From positions 21,741,171 to 21,805,170 of the forward strand of contig CM055895.1 in NCBI GenBank assembly GCA_029582155.1: a DNA stretch of 64,000 nt, given 5' to 3'. Origin of the DNA: Panopea generosa (taxonomy: Eukaryota; Mollusca; Bivalvia; Adapedonta; Hiatellidae). The first letter of the stretch is position 1. Every line of letters starts with the position of its first letter. The position numbers and the translations under genes were made by a program. This document shows positions 1 through 13,100 of this stretch, piece by piece. The notes beneath the pieces are model-generated. The model was given only the letters and a program-made list of their open reading frames with translations. It was not told where the DNA came from and searched no databases.

Positions 1-70
1 CATACCAGGTATGCCATTTTCCAAGTGAGAGTTGTAAGTGGAAGTAAAAGGTCAGGAAAAGCCCAGAACC

Positions 71-314
71 AGTGCTCCAGATAAACCTTTTTTTTCAAAT
101 GAGTGTTTTACCCCTTAATTTAGCATGCATTGCTTATTTTCAAAATGTTAAGCGTAAAAATGAACATTTTTGTCAAATTCCCACTTAAAACAAACTAATC
201 AACACTGAAATTAAGAATAACCAATGCTTATTTTACCCCTTAATTTAAAATTCAATGCTTTATTCCGAAATTTCAATGCTTATATACCCCCAAATAGTGC
301 TTACGTGGAGCACT
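71..314. mobile_element. MITE-like element with short terminal inverted repeats
   Basis: The stretch starts with AGTGCTCCA and ends with its exact complement TGGAGCACT, and the similarity extends a few bases further in (AGATAA against ACGTAA). The interior repeats a short AT-rich phrase (ACCCCTTAATTTA, twice). At 244 bp and with no open frame, it fits a non-autonomous DNA transposon. I saw no convincing target-site duplication. Confidence 0.5.
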
Positions 315-791
315 ACAGAACAGCAGCAAAATTGTGTCTTTTGAAATTTTAATGAAGTTAATGACATAATTTATTAGACAACATTATATTACTGCAGGCC
401 AAACAGTTTTTGAAAAATAGAACTAAACTTTATTTTAAATTTAACTTCTTCAGGCTTTCGCGCATTTTTAAATGATTAAGCCCGGAAATTTGAGAACATC
501 AACGGATATACGTTTACTAGAAATAGATCTAGACTAAACCTTTGACATTATACCACAGGTCAGGTTTAATTCAAAATTAATTTGCAATAATAGTTTAAAT
601 ACATATTTTTTATGTGTATTCTATTGTTGTACAATATTGCTACTTGTTTGCCATATGTGTGATGCTAGATGCTTGTATAAGAATATTATAAAACAATCAG
701 AAAACCTTATGTTTTATTTGTCTGTTTTATGTTTTTTACCTTCAACAGAATGTAAGTTATTAAACAGCAATCAGTGCACCTAATGTGCGTA

Positions 792-1291
792 NNNNNNNNN
801 NNNNNNNNNNNNNNNNNNNNNNNNNNNNNNNNNNNNNNNNNNNNNNNNNNNNNNNNNNNNNNNNNNNNNNNNNNNNNNNNNNNNNNNNNNNNNNNNNNNN
901 NNNNNNNNNNNNNNNNNNNNNNNNNNNNNNNNNNNNNNNNNNNNNNNNNNNNNNNNNNNNNNNNNNNNNNNNNNNNNNNNNNNNNNNNNNNNNNNNNNNN
1001 NNNNNNNNNNNNNNNNNNNNNNNNNNNNNNNNNNNNNNNNNNNNNNNNNNNNNNNNNNNNNNNNNNNNNNNNNNNNNNNNNNNNNNNNNNNNNNNNNNNN
1101 NNNNNNNNNNNNNNNNNNNNNNNNNNNNNNNNNNNNNNNNNNNNNNNNNNNNNNNNNNNNNNNNNNNNNNNNNNNNNNNNNNNNNNNNNNNNNNNNNNNN
1201 NNNNNNNNNNNNNNNNNNNNNNNNNNNNNNNNNNNNNNNNNNNNNNNNNNNNNNNNNNNNNNNNNNNNNNNNNNNNNNNNNNNNNNNNNNN
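792..1291. other. Assembly gap (500 N)
   Basis: Exactly 500 unknown bases. The round number suggests a scaffold gap of arbitrary size. All open frames crossing it are artefacts. Confidence 0.99.
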
Positions 1292-1663
1292 CCTGAACCA
1301 ATGTTCATATTAAAAAGGAATTTACTGCCAAGGAACAGTATGAAATCTAGTTGTGCACATCCCCTTTGCTTTCTGGTTTGATGATTTCTGCCAAGTTACA
1401 TCCTATTTCAATGTTGGAATGAAGAATCTCTGACATGCTTCTCTTGAACCATTTGTTGAAACTCGCTGAAACTTGCTTGGAAGTATCAGCCAAAAGCCTT
1501 GATTTTCATTCCTGTTCTGCGATTTTTGGACGACATTGAATTTTCTGAATGAAAAATTTAACTGTAGTCCTTATCCACCATTATGACAAAATTTACTGTT
1601 ATTGTTGATATGAAGCCTTGCTTTGCATATTCTCTTTGCAAATAGGTGTCATTTAAGGTTTTT

Positions 1664-3366
1664 AGCTCTACTGGCCAAAGGCCAGAAGTGCTTATGCGAT
1701 GGTGCGTTGTCTGTCGTCCGTCGTCTGTCGTCCGACGTCTATCGTCTGTCAGCAGCACTTTCTCTGAAACCACTATGCCAATTAAACTGAAACTTCACAT
1801 GGGTATCTCTATTGCATAGGAGACTATACAGAAGATTTTTTTTTTTTATCTGAAATTCAAAATGGCCACCGTTACTAAAAATAGTCCAAAACTAAAATTC
1901 TTCTTCTCATGAACGGCCCAACAGATTTTCAAAAAGTTTATGTAGTAATGATGACCAAATATAGTTTTATTAGATTTGTTCAAATGGTGTCCCTAGGGTT
2001 AAATATGACCCCGCCCCGAGGGTTCAATTAGGGGATACATGTCATTATAATATTTTTTTTTTTTTTTTTTTTTTTTAAAATGGAAATGATTTTGCCTATA
2101 TCTTCACAGAAGCATTGTTTGGTGAAGGAGGTTCAGATTTGTAAAAATGACTGGGTTCCACTGTCTTAAGGGGTCAGGAGGGGCTCCAAAAGGGTACAAA
2201 TTGGGAATTACTAAATGTGTTTTCTTAACAACCAGCATGTCAGATATGTTCATATTTTGCATAAAGTATCCCTATGTGTAGGGGTTTGATTGCAGATAAC
2301 AATTTTGGGGCTAAAATTTATAGGGGCCCTGTAAGGGGACTTAGAATTTTACATAGGGATACTATGGGAAAACAAAAAATTCTCTTTCTTTCATCTGTTC
2401 TTAAACCACTAGGACAATTAAATTGAAACTTCAAATGGGTGTTACTGTTGCATAGGAGACTATACAGAAGATTTTTTTTTCGATCTGAAATTCAAGATGG
2501 CCGCCGTTACTAAAAATTGTCCAAAACTTAAAAAATCTTCTTCTCATGAACGGCCCGACAGATTTTCAAAATGTTTATGTAGTAATGATGACCAACTATA
2601 GTTCTGAAAGATTTTTTCAAATAGTGTCCCTAGGGTTAAAAATGACCCTGCCCAGAGAGCTCAATTAGGGGACACATGTCAACATAATATTTTTTATTTT
2701 TTTTAAAATGGAAATAATTTTGCCTATATCTTCACTAAAGCATTGTTAGGTAAAGGAGGTTAAGATTTGTAAAAATGACAGGGTTCCTATGTTTTAAGGG
2801 GTCAGGAGGGGCCCCAAAAGGGTACAAATTGGGAATTAGTAAAATTGTTTTCTTAAGAACCGGTATGTCAGATTTGTACATATCTGATATAAATTATCCC
2901 TAAGTGTAGTGGTTTGATTGCAGATAAGAATTTAGGGGCTAAAATATATAGGGGCCCTGTAAGGGGACTTAGAATTTTACATAGGGATACTGTGGGAAAA
3001 CAGAAAATTCTCTCTTTTTTTTTTCATTTATTCTGAAACCACTAGGCCAATTAAACTGAAACTTCACATGGTTGTTTCTATTGCATAGGAGACTATACAA
3101 AAGATTTATTTTTTCTATCTAAAATTCAAGATGGCCACCATTACTAAAAATATTCCAAAACTTAAAAAATCTTCCTTCTCATGAACTGTCTGACAGATTT
3201 TCAAAATGTTTATGTAGTAATGATGACCAACTATAGTTTTGTTAGATTTGTTCAAATGGTGTCCCTAGAGTTAAAAATGACCCGCCCCGATGTTTCTACT
3301 GCATAGTAGAATTTCAAAAAGTGCTATGGCCACTCTGAGTCAGTAGAGCGTCCTCAGGCCCTCTTG
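1664..3366. mobile_element. Non-autonomous element with about 636-bp internal tandem repeats
   Basis: The left end reads AGCTCTACTGG and the right end carries the complementary CAGTAGAGC (3341-3349), so the borders look like inverted repeats. Between them a unit of about 636 bp occurs about 2.5 times. The phrase AACCACTA followed by CAATTAAA recurs near 1768, 2404 and 3042. Each unit also repeats CATAGGAGACTATACA, a phrase close to AAGATGGCCGCCGTTAC, and TTACATAGGGATACT. There is no coding capacity. Related, more decayed text recurs at 32690-33110. Confidence 0.55.
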
Positions 3367-5369
3367 TTTTGGTGTCCCATCACCAGTCTCAGATCTAGCC
3401 AGTTTTGAATATTAACATTTAACATGATTCTCACAATCAAATTATAGAGAGACTATAGTTTTTCTAATACCTAAATGTATTTCAAACGACGGTCCGGAGG
3501 TGTAATACTCGTCCAACCCTGAATGAATAAAGTATACTTAAACATTTGATCTAGTCCCATTAAATATGTATTGTGTATATAATCTTCAGTGGTATATCCT
3601 TGTTTTGTTGTCGCAGGTCATCCAAGATGGCCACATTTACCAATATATATATATTGTAAAGTATCTCATACTAAGATACATTAATATATTTCTTTTTTAT
3701 GATAATGGAATTATATTTTTAACACAGATTCAATAGAGATGATTTTAAATACATGTACCAGTTATTGATATGAACAGAAACACAGAACAGCTGAAATCAT
3801 CTGCCATCTTGAAGAAAAATTATTTAGTCCCTGTATATTTGAGCACAATGTACTGGAAAAAAATATTGTTTGAAAAAACAAAAACGAGTTACAAATTGAT
3901 GAAAATAAATGTTCAGTGTTTATTTTAAAGTAAAGTATAGTTTAAAGGACAAATTGAACAAAAATACTAATAAAAACTTGAGTGTATCTAAATCAAATAC
4001 AATGATTCCAAAATTATTTTATAATTCAAGTGGATTTTTTTAAAACAGCAAGAAATTTTAAAAATTAGGGGGAAATATATAATAGCTTCAGATGTTGTTA
4101 TTTTATGTTCACTTCTTTTATGCAGCACTTTCTGCCTAGGGCGAGTAGGGAACTTTATTACCCTTGTTGTTTTGTATTGATGTGTTTTTATACGTATTAA
4201 AGAATGAAAAACTTAATATCTTGTTATTTATTTTTATTTCAAATCTCAGCTGAAAATTACACATAAATAAAATATACAATGTTCATCAGGTGTTATGATT
4301 ATACAGATTTACACAAAATCCAAATTATCCTTGTGAACAAGGTAATACAACGTAATACTTTTATATACGATCCCAATGACAAGGTAACCCTTTATTTATT
4401 CTTCATGTGGACAAGGTTATGTATATATATGAACAACATTATTCAATGTTACCTTGTCCATGTCATATATATTTAGTGTTGCCTTGATCATGACACCTAT
4501 ATCTAGTTTTACTCACAACTTAATAGGCATTTTCTTACCACCTGGACAAGGTAATATGAAGGGGTTATGGACACGGCTACAAAAGATGAAACATGGAAGG
4601 CAACACTGAATGAACACATGGTAATCACAAAGCAGGGCTGGAAAATTCCACTCGTCCGCTCACCATGATGAGTGAACATTTGGTCAGAAGGAGAAATATT
4701 TAATATTTCTTTGATCTTAAGCATTGAATTAAAAATGTTGGAAAGTGGAGGACGAGTAGCTTTTATAAGAAATTTCTAGCCCTGCAAAGCTTGCCTTGAA
4801 TCGTCTCACTACGAGCTGATATTACTGTCATGCGGAGTTATATAAAACAAGTAAGAACACCTATTAAAATATTTCTGAATCATTGGTTTTATTTACACAG
4901 TAATGACTACTTTTCAATGTTCCATCAGACAGGAGAACAATGGGACGGTATAGATGGACATATACATGTATAATTGTCATTGCCATTTCCCACAACCACT
5001 TGACAAGCCCAGGTGTTGCAGGCAACACTTTGTTGTGTGGATTAGTCGCCCAAAATAATCTACCAAACTTATTGACTGTATGCAGGAATTACAGAGCAGA
5101 TGCAAAATAAACCATTTAAATGAACCTTAAAAGATGCAAATTTATGGTTTTACACATTGCCTTAATGTTACAACTTGTGCCAATTTTTTTTAATTCATGC
5201 ATGCATGCCAGAATGATCTTCAGTGTGACCTTGACCGTGACCCAAATGTAGAGTTCTCTGAACATTGCCTCCATGTGATGAGTAAGTAAGGCCAAATGAC
5301 ATTCATTATGTGACCTTAACAAATGTTGAGTTCGACACGTCGAGCTGATATGAAGAGAAAACGTGCCAA

Positions 5370-5375
5370 TTTATT
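5370..5375 (-). promoter_or_regulatory. Candidate poly(A) signal of ERI2
   Basis: On the minus strand this reads AATAAA, about 530 bases after the ERI2 stop codon. It is the first canonical hexamer I found downstream of that stop. In AT-rich DNA it could be chance. Confidence 0.3.
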
Positions 5376-5902
5376 TTGAAATCCATCAATGCCACATAAT
5401 ACAGCTAGAATTTGCAAAATGACATTCAGAGCAACCGCGACCTTGAAGAAGACATGTTGGGTTCAGAATATTGCTTCAATGTGATGAGTAAAATTAAGGT
5501 GAAATCCATCTTTGTATACCAGAGTTGTGGAAAAGATGCACAAACGAACGAAAAATGGGGAGGGGGTGGGGGAGACATAATACCATACATTCCAGCAACA
5601 CTGCTGGTACCTTGTTTCTTTTTTACATGGAATGTCATCATGCTTAAATAAAAAACAAGAGTTGTCAGAAGACAACAAAGCTCGTCTGTGGGATAAAACT
5701 CGCCACTCATGCAAAGATTGAGATTGGAGGCAAACACCAAAACTTAACGCAACTATGCAAAAGTTTAACCTGGGTCTCTACAGAAGACGCTGGGGTTGGG
5801 GCAATAGCTCTCCTGGACATTCGTCCCGGCGAGCTAATAAACCTTATCACCATAGCATTTCATTAAAACACAAAAACAAAAAATGAAAGCAAAATGAGTC
5901 AG

Positions 5903-7177
5903 TTATCTCGTATAGACTCTCTGACTTAATCCAGATCTGACACCTAGACTTTTCTTTTGAGAATTTTGTGGCCACTGCTTCACACAATTAACAACAGGTG
6001 TGAACTGCTTGGAGATGATGGAAGTGTTCTTATTCACTGAACTGTTGCCACAAGGGCCGGTCTCCCACTTGAAAAACTCACAACCATCTTTAGAACCCAT
6101 GCCCTTTCTAACTGAACAGCTGAAGAAGAATCTTCCCATATTCTGACCAGGCGATTGGGCCATTCTTCTCTTTGAACGACGCCCACATTTACAAAGAGGT
6201 GGAGTTATTTTCATGCTAGAGCCTGAAGACAGATTGATTGATGTCCTGGAGTTTGATGGAGTTTGATAGTTCATTGTTGATGTTTGTCCTGAACAAATAT
6301 CAACACTAGTACTACTCTGGACTACAGGTCTTGGCGTGATGAATAATTTTGGTTGTGAAATTACACTGGTGGATGCTGAGGCATTTGCTGGCTTATTTTT
6401 GGATAGATTAGTCTCATTTAAAGATAACACCGGACTTTGATTGGTTGACTGATTAAATGATTTGGGCATTGGATGTGAATGTAATGGTGTTGATGCACAA
6501 AATGATCTTTTATCTAATATGAGTGTATCTCCAGATTTATCAACTGAATGTGGTACTTTGAAAACTGAACCTGTCCGCATCTTCAGTGGAATGTTATTAC
6601 TGATAGACTTCTCCACAACGGGGCTTGGCTTCTTAAATACGTTAATTGAACTGGTAGAATCTACGTTAGTGTCATGAACCTTTAACCCTGTCTGAGGTCT
6701 TATATCATTATCTGTTTTGATATTTGTGCTTGACTTTGGATCTACAAATATGTTACTAGGCGAAAATTTCTTTGGGGAAATTTTTCTCTGAATTTTGTGA
6801 CACGGTGAATTTGTACCTATATCTGAAAATATTTTCACAGGTGTTATTTGTTTTCTCTTCTTTGTGTTTGTGTTATTTTGCTTTTCTTTATATGGTGTCT
6901 CTTTGCCAACAGGAATAGATCCATTATCTTGCGGTGTATTTTTCTCTCTAGTTTTCATTACAGGACTATTACCAACTCTTAATTTCCTTGGAGTTATTTT
7001 TTGTTGCTGTTTAGCTGGTGTCCTTTTGTTTATAACACATTTGCTAGGTGTCTGCTTCTTGCTGGAAGATTTTGGTGACTTGTGAGATTGTTTGGGCTTT
7101 CCTTGGATTTTTGGCTCTGTTCTGGTGGGGAAGTAGGATTCAATGTTAGGGTTACAACTACTTGACCTCTCATGACC
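5903..7177 (-). CDS. ERI2: ERI2 exon 9 (last): disordered region and GRF zinc finger
   Basis: Residues 246-669. The acceptor is TTTTTCCAG before GGTCATGAG, and the frame ends at TAA. The first 300 residues are rich in Lys, Ser, Pro and Thr with many TP/SP pairs, and look unstructured. The zinc finger starts at PPLCKCGRR and ends near CEFFKWE, with spacing C-x-C-x22-C-x11-C. The short motif NPNIESYF just after the exon start faintly resembles a degenerate PCNA-interacting box, which is only a guess. Open frames on the other strand here are shadows. Confidence 0.92.
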   Translation of the reverse strand, partial: GHERSSSCNPNIESYFPTRTEPKIQGKPKQSHKSPKSSSKKQTPSKCVINKRTPAKQQQKITPRKLRVGNSPVMKTREKNTPQDNGSIPVGKETPYKEKQNNTNTKKRKQITPVKIFSDIGTNSPCHKIQRKISPKKFSPSNIFVDPKSSTNIKTDNDIRPQTGLKVHDTNVDSTSSINVFKKPSPVVEKSISNNIPLKMRTGSVFKVPHSVDKSGDTLILDKRSFCASTPLHSHPMPKSFNQSTNQSPVLSLNETNLSKNKPANASASTSVISQPKLFITPRPVVQSSTSVDICSGQTSTMNYQTPSNSRTSINLSSGSSMKITPPLCKCGRRSKRRMAQSPGQNMGRFFFSCSVRKGMGSKDGCEFFKWETGPCGNSSVNKNTSIISKQFTPVVNCVKQWPQNSQKKSLGVRSGLSQRVYTR

Positions 7178-10100
7178 CTGGAAAAACAACAAGACACTGA
7201 GAATTGTAACAAATGTTTATTAAACTAAATTATCACTGACAACTCAATGACATGTACATATTGTAATAAAAGAAAATATATACAGATAAAGCAAATCATA
7301 TAAAACAAAACAAGCATGAAAATTCTATAATTGGTTTCCCTGAAAAGCCTTATATCTTGTCAAATGGTTGGGCAAACAGAAAGGTCGTTCATGAGATTGT
7401 ACACGAAAAATTATCCCAGTCAGTGTTAACAATTCTTCAGATATTTCATTTACTGTGCAAAATTAAATATAAAATTGCACTCCCTACCCCTATTTTGAAA
7501 TACACAAGGATAAAAATCAAAGAATTAATTAATTATAGCCTAATATGATGAAATTGATAAAAAATTGTGAAAATTGTTTACTTGATTACCGGCATGATCA
7601 TCATATTCATTTTAAGTTAATAACATACATCAGAGTAAAACAAGCTTCCCATAATAGTTGGCTTCTAGTCAAAGTTTTAAATATTTTAGAGAGTTTGTAA
7701 ATGGTACCAAAATGCCACACACACACGTCTGTACTATTACTGTTCGGCCAGAAAAAAACCTAATGTTAAGTGTTACCTGACCAACCCTAACATTGAGTCT
7801 GGACCATTATTTTTTTTTTTCATCAAGGAAACAAAAAGTAATAAGGTATGAAAAACTTCAGAACAATTATGCTTCATGTGTCAAGAATTTATTTTTTTTA
7901 TTGATTTACTATTATAATTATTTTTTTTTATAGAATAGAAAAAACAAGTAAAAATAATTATTACGACATTTTCTCCATGAAATAAAAATTAGAAAAAAAA
8001 ATAGAAAAGAAAAAAAATTGCCTACCTATCTACCCTATTATTTTTTGGTTAAGTAACCCTAAACATAGGTTGTTTTTTTGCCTTATAACATTCTCAATTT
8101 TAAAAAGTCTAGTTATTATCAATGTCAGATCTGTGACCTTGTTTCCACACATTATCTGTGTAGGTTGCATTAGGGTGGTTCATTATTCTATAAATAATTT
8201 CATCTAGTAACCTTCAGTGTCTTTGTAACCTTGAGGATACATCCATCTTTTATCATCCTGTAGGCCAGTTTCGCAGTGTTCCTTGCATCATCCACTCCTG
8301 AAATTTGAGCAAAATATAGAGATGTAGTGATGACAAAAGTAACAAATCTATCATTTTTGCTATTAATCAAATTATAGAATAATCATAGTCCATTCATGTT
8401 TTAACTTATGATATGTGCAACTTTGGTACAGCATTATAAGACAATAATTTATGCAAAATTTCAAAGGTTTCTGAATTCAAGTGATTGAGTTTTCATTATT
8501 GAAATTAACAGTGTGAGGCCATTTATGTCATGGTAATGCTTTAAAGTAACATACTCCAATACCAGGTGCTCTTGAAATAGTGGATTTTACTGTCAGTTCA
8601 GGGACATTCCAGAAAATATTTTGAAAAGTCTGAAAAAATTTTGAAAAGGTTGAACTTTAGTTAAATTTGCATTGTGTATTTCTATTAATCAAAGGGTCTT
8701 TGAAATGACATGACAATGAAACTACTACAACCAGGTATTGATATAATTTTCACCCAAATTTATTTGCACTATGCATACAAATTGATAACAGTTTACCAGC
8801 TTAAATATGTTTCTTAAGTTGTGTTGTTTTTTTTTGGTCAATGGTTTCATCAATGAAGATGCATAAATGCTTGTTCTAGTTGAAGGGCCCATGATTAATT
8901 ATGTAAAAAAAGAGTGGGGCAATAGTGCAGTAGATGGACAAAGAGTGAGGCGATAGTGTAGTAGATGGACAAAGAGTGGGGCAATAGTGCAGTAGATAGA
9001 CAAAGAGTCGGGCAATAGTGCAGTAGATGGACAAAGAGTGGGGCAATAGTGCAGTAGATGGACAAAGAGTGGGGCAATAGTGCAGTAGATGGGCAAAGAG
9101 TGAGGCAATAGTGCAGTAGATGGACAAAGAGTGAGGCGATAGTGTAGTAGATGGACAAAGAGTGGGGCGATAGTGCAGTAGATGGACAAAGAGTGGGGCG
9201 ATAGTGTAGTAAATGGACAAAGAGTTGGGCAATAGTGCAGTAGATGGACAAAGAGTGGGGCAATAGTGCAGTAGATTGACAAAGAGTGGGGCAATAGTGC
9301 AGTAGATGGACAAAGAGTGAGGCGATAGTGTAGTAGATGGACAAAGAGTGGGGCAATAGTGTAGTAGATGAACAAAGAGTGAGGCGATAGTGCAGTAGAT
9401 GGACAAACAGTGGGGCGAAAGTGCAGTAGATGGACAAAAATGGGGCAATAGTGCAGTAGATAGACAAAGAGTCGGGCAATAGTGCAGTAGATGGGCAAAG
9501 AGTGGGGCAATAGTGCAGTAGATGGACAAAAAGTGGGGCAATAGTGCAGTAGATGGGCAAAGAGTGAGGCAATAGTGCAGTAGATGGACAAAGAGTGAGG
9601 CGATAGTGTAGTAGATGGACAAAGAGTGGGGCGATAGTGCAGTAGATGGACAAAGAGTGGGGCGATAGTGTAGTAAATGGACAAAGAGTTGGGCAATAGT
9701 GCAGTAGATGGACAAAGAGTGGGGCAATAGTGCAGTAGATGGGCAAAGAGTGAGGCAATAGTGCAGTAGATGGACAAAGAGTGGGGCGATAGTGCAGTAG
9801 ATGGACAAAGAGTGGGGCGATAGTGTAGTAAATGGACAAAGAGTTGGGCAATAGTGCAGTAGATGGACAAAGAGTGGGGCAATAGTGCAGTAGATGGACA
9901 AAGAGTGAGGCAATAGTGCAGTAGATGGACAAAGAGTGAGGCGATAGTGTAGTAGATGGACAAAGAGTGGGGCAATAGTGTAGTAGATGAACAAAGAGGG
10001 GGCGATAGTGCAGTAGATGGACAAAGAGTGAGGCGATAGTGCAGTAGATGGACAAACAGTGGGGCGAAAGTGCAGTAGATGGACAAAAATGGGGCGATAG

Positions 10101-13100
10101 TGCAGTAGATGGACAAAGAGTGGGGCAATAGTGCAGTAGATGGACAAAGAGTGGGGCAATAGTGCAGTAGATAGTGTGTTGGCCTCTCGTGCTAGAGGTT
10201 GTGGGTTCAATCTCCATCTTGACCAGACCACCTCTCAAAAACAACTCTCAATACCCATGGCATACTTAGGAGCAGCTCTTGGCTCTGAACTACTTTGCAA
10301 TCAATCTTAAATAAATTGGTATAAACTAAATTAGCAGCAGTATAAAATATAAAAAAAAAAAAATAGAAATGTTGTAAGTTAAGTGCTCAGACAAACTGCT
10401 AAGACAAATGTTTACCGGAATGTTCTCTGCCCTCAAACTGTATACACAAATCTTGTAACGCACCATTTAAACCATTCGGCTTTCGGTCATAAAATTTCTG
10501 AAAATGAATTATAAAGATTGGTGATAGTTGCTGTAAATGTAACCATACAAGATTGTAAATGCTTATTATACAAGAAGTTATCTGCTGGAAAATACTTCAA
10601 TACTATAAATAATCAAAAACAATTTAAAACAACTGTACAATTTACACACACACAATCTATTGCTTTATACATATGTAATTATGTTAGCAGATTTCGGCTT
10701 TATCTTTAATATAAACCTGATAAAAAATAACTTAACTGACAGATGTATAAATTCTTCCAGATGAGTATTAAGGAGTCCTCTGTAAATGAGTGACCTCCGG
10801 TGCTGCCTTAAGCTAAGCTTTTTATTCAAACATGATATCGTTGGAACCGACAGATGCTTCCTGAACAAGTGCTTGATGGAGAAGTAGCTTCATTGTAAAG
10901 GGAAAGGGGTGGAAAAGGGGAGATAACTTATGGAACAGACAATTGGTTCATCACTTTCCACACATTGAACTCTATCTTTATCCCAAGTCTCACTGGATTT
11001 CCCTTCATATTCTTGCAGACATGGATTTCATAATGGACGAAATTAAAGGACCATGTAAAAAATAATAAAACCAAAGCACAAAAACAATATAAAATTATGC
11101 ACATCTCCACTTAGTAGTGATGCATCCTGGCAAGTTTCATAAAATTCCAAACAGAGGCTGTACAGAAATAGCACAGATGGGCAAACATAAGCAAAAACAG
11201 AGCAAACTCTGTATTTTGGTGGGGTACAACAAGGGATTACTTGACGTGCAATATGTTTGTACTTACCCTGTACGTGGCTCGTAGGTCAATCCAGCTGTTC
11301 AGCTGCGGAGGCTTCAACAACTGTTTACGTTTACATTCATACTGAAGACATACACCTAGATCCCAGTCTGTAACCAATCCAGAAACAGGCTCTTAATGTC
11401 ACAATGATTACATAACATAGTATCACAGAATATGGAAATTTGTCGCAGGAGTTATTGTAAAATCTAGTCACAGTTGACATCTTCTTATATGAAAGTTTAA
11501 CTTGTATTATAAAGTCTAAAAAATCCACAAAACAAATTATTTGACGAAATCTATAAGTTCATTTTCAGTGTTGATATTTCTGTCCGATGTTTATCCTTTA
11601 TTTGAGGATGTGGGATGTTTTGCACTTTTTTCAATTAAAAATATACTTTTTAAATGAGGACCACCAGCAATGTTACCTTAAGTACACCAGAAAACAATGA
11701 GACAAACAACTGGGATTAAATCAGATCAAAATTCAAATACCCCGTTAAACATTCATTGCAAGTTGTCATTACTACATGTAGTACATAAATAACTATGACT
11801 GTTCTGTCAAAAGACAAATAACACAACCCCTCATTTAACAATTAATTTTTGGATTGGACAACGTTTTATACCTGGTTATGGCTACATACGTGTATATCTA
11901 GTGATACTAATGTCAGAATTATCCCAGTTTGTGGAGCACATGGTCCAATGGTAGAGCATCGGCCCCAGGATGGGGGTTCGATCCTCTGTCATGGCTATTC
12001 ATGTTGTTCTTGAACAACACATTTTTTTGCACATGTTTAATGCTGGTTCTGCCCAGGAAGACTTCTGAGTGATTTGTTTAAGTTGTAATAACTTGTTTCA
12101 CAATTGAAGTAAAATAAATAAGTTTGAAATAAAAAAAAATCTGAGGAACTTCCTAAACATTCACTCAGCACATACAAGGCACATCTTCTTCATTAAGAAA
12201 ATCTTGTATCAGAACTGTTATGTAATAAAACCAAATATTCATTTTTATCTTTAGCTTTATAGAACTTATTTAAGTCAGCATCAGAGACAATTTTCAAAAC
12301 TTATTTGATTATGAGAAGATAAGTTTTCTTATACCTGACCATGTCACACAAGTTGTGTTTACTGGGACAGTATGATCTGTTGTGGTGCCGCTACAAACAA
12401 CACCCTTCTCTCTGTGTAACTTATCTAGCCAATGGGTGAACTTTCTCAAGCACAAGTTAACTGGAATACCATCGTCCACTCGATCCTGAAATCAACAAGG
12501 TACAAATTAATACATTAATATATGTTAGAAATATTTTAAACAAAACAATCAGGACCCACATGGTTATTTTAGAACACAACCCTGCTCACCTAATGACAGC
12601 ATAGCAATGATAAAAGTAGTCCACTTTCAGCATCCCAAGCTACGATAAATCTATTTTGGTTGCTATTAATGATTTTCGGGGGTAAAATGCAGGGGAAAAT
12701 TGAAACTTAGATCTCAATACCATAATATCAGTTTGACGCTTGATTCATAAATATTTATGTTATCAAAAGAAATGCTGGAATACTTTAATATGTTATGTTT
12801 TGGTATAAATGTACAAATATTAGTATTCCAAATTAATATTCGGATTTGAAACTAGACTTTCAAACAGGACCAAGATCTTTTTATTTCCTTAATGCATCAC
12901 TTCTGAACAGTTTCAGAGAAATAGAGCTAAATAAGAAAACAATAATGTTGAAATTTCAATGCTGCCAAATGAAAATTAATACACATCTTTCTTTACTTTA
13001 AAATTTAAGTAAGACAAAACCAATGTTTCGGTAAAATTTTTACTAAAAAGTATATGTGGATTTAGTGCTTCGCTCAAAGATAAAACACATGACTATTAAT

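Larger units (their letters stand above)
1..5902. other. Repeat-rich flank downstream of ERI2, no gene recognised
   Basis: No coding exon could be supported here. The open frames are short, lack family motifs, and several span only the N gap. The stretch holds a small inverted-repeat element at the left edge, the assembly gap, a 1.7-kb element with 636-bp internal repeats, and dispersed motifs such as GACAAGGTAA in both orientations around 4290-4560. The part nearest ERI2 should include that gene's 3' UTR. Confidence 0.6.

Noticed and set aside
760-1381. Four open frames across the N run
   Set aside because: They consist almost wholly of unknown residues.
5551-5575. G-quadruplex candidate (GGGGAGGGGGTGGGGG)
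   Set aside because: Only three clear G runs; a stable intramolecular quadruplex needs four.
6462-7085. Plus-strand frames opposite ERI2 exon 9
   Set aside because: Shadows of a coding exon whose minus-strand frame has a clear zinc finger.
8876-10244. Three overlapping minus-strand frames of over 400 codons
   Set aside because: Pure products of a 31-bp tandem array; all three frames are open with the same repeated text, and there is no domain.
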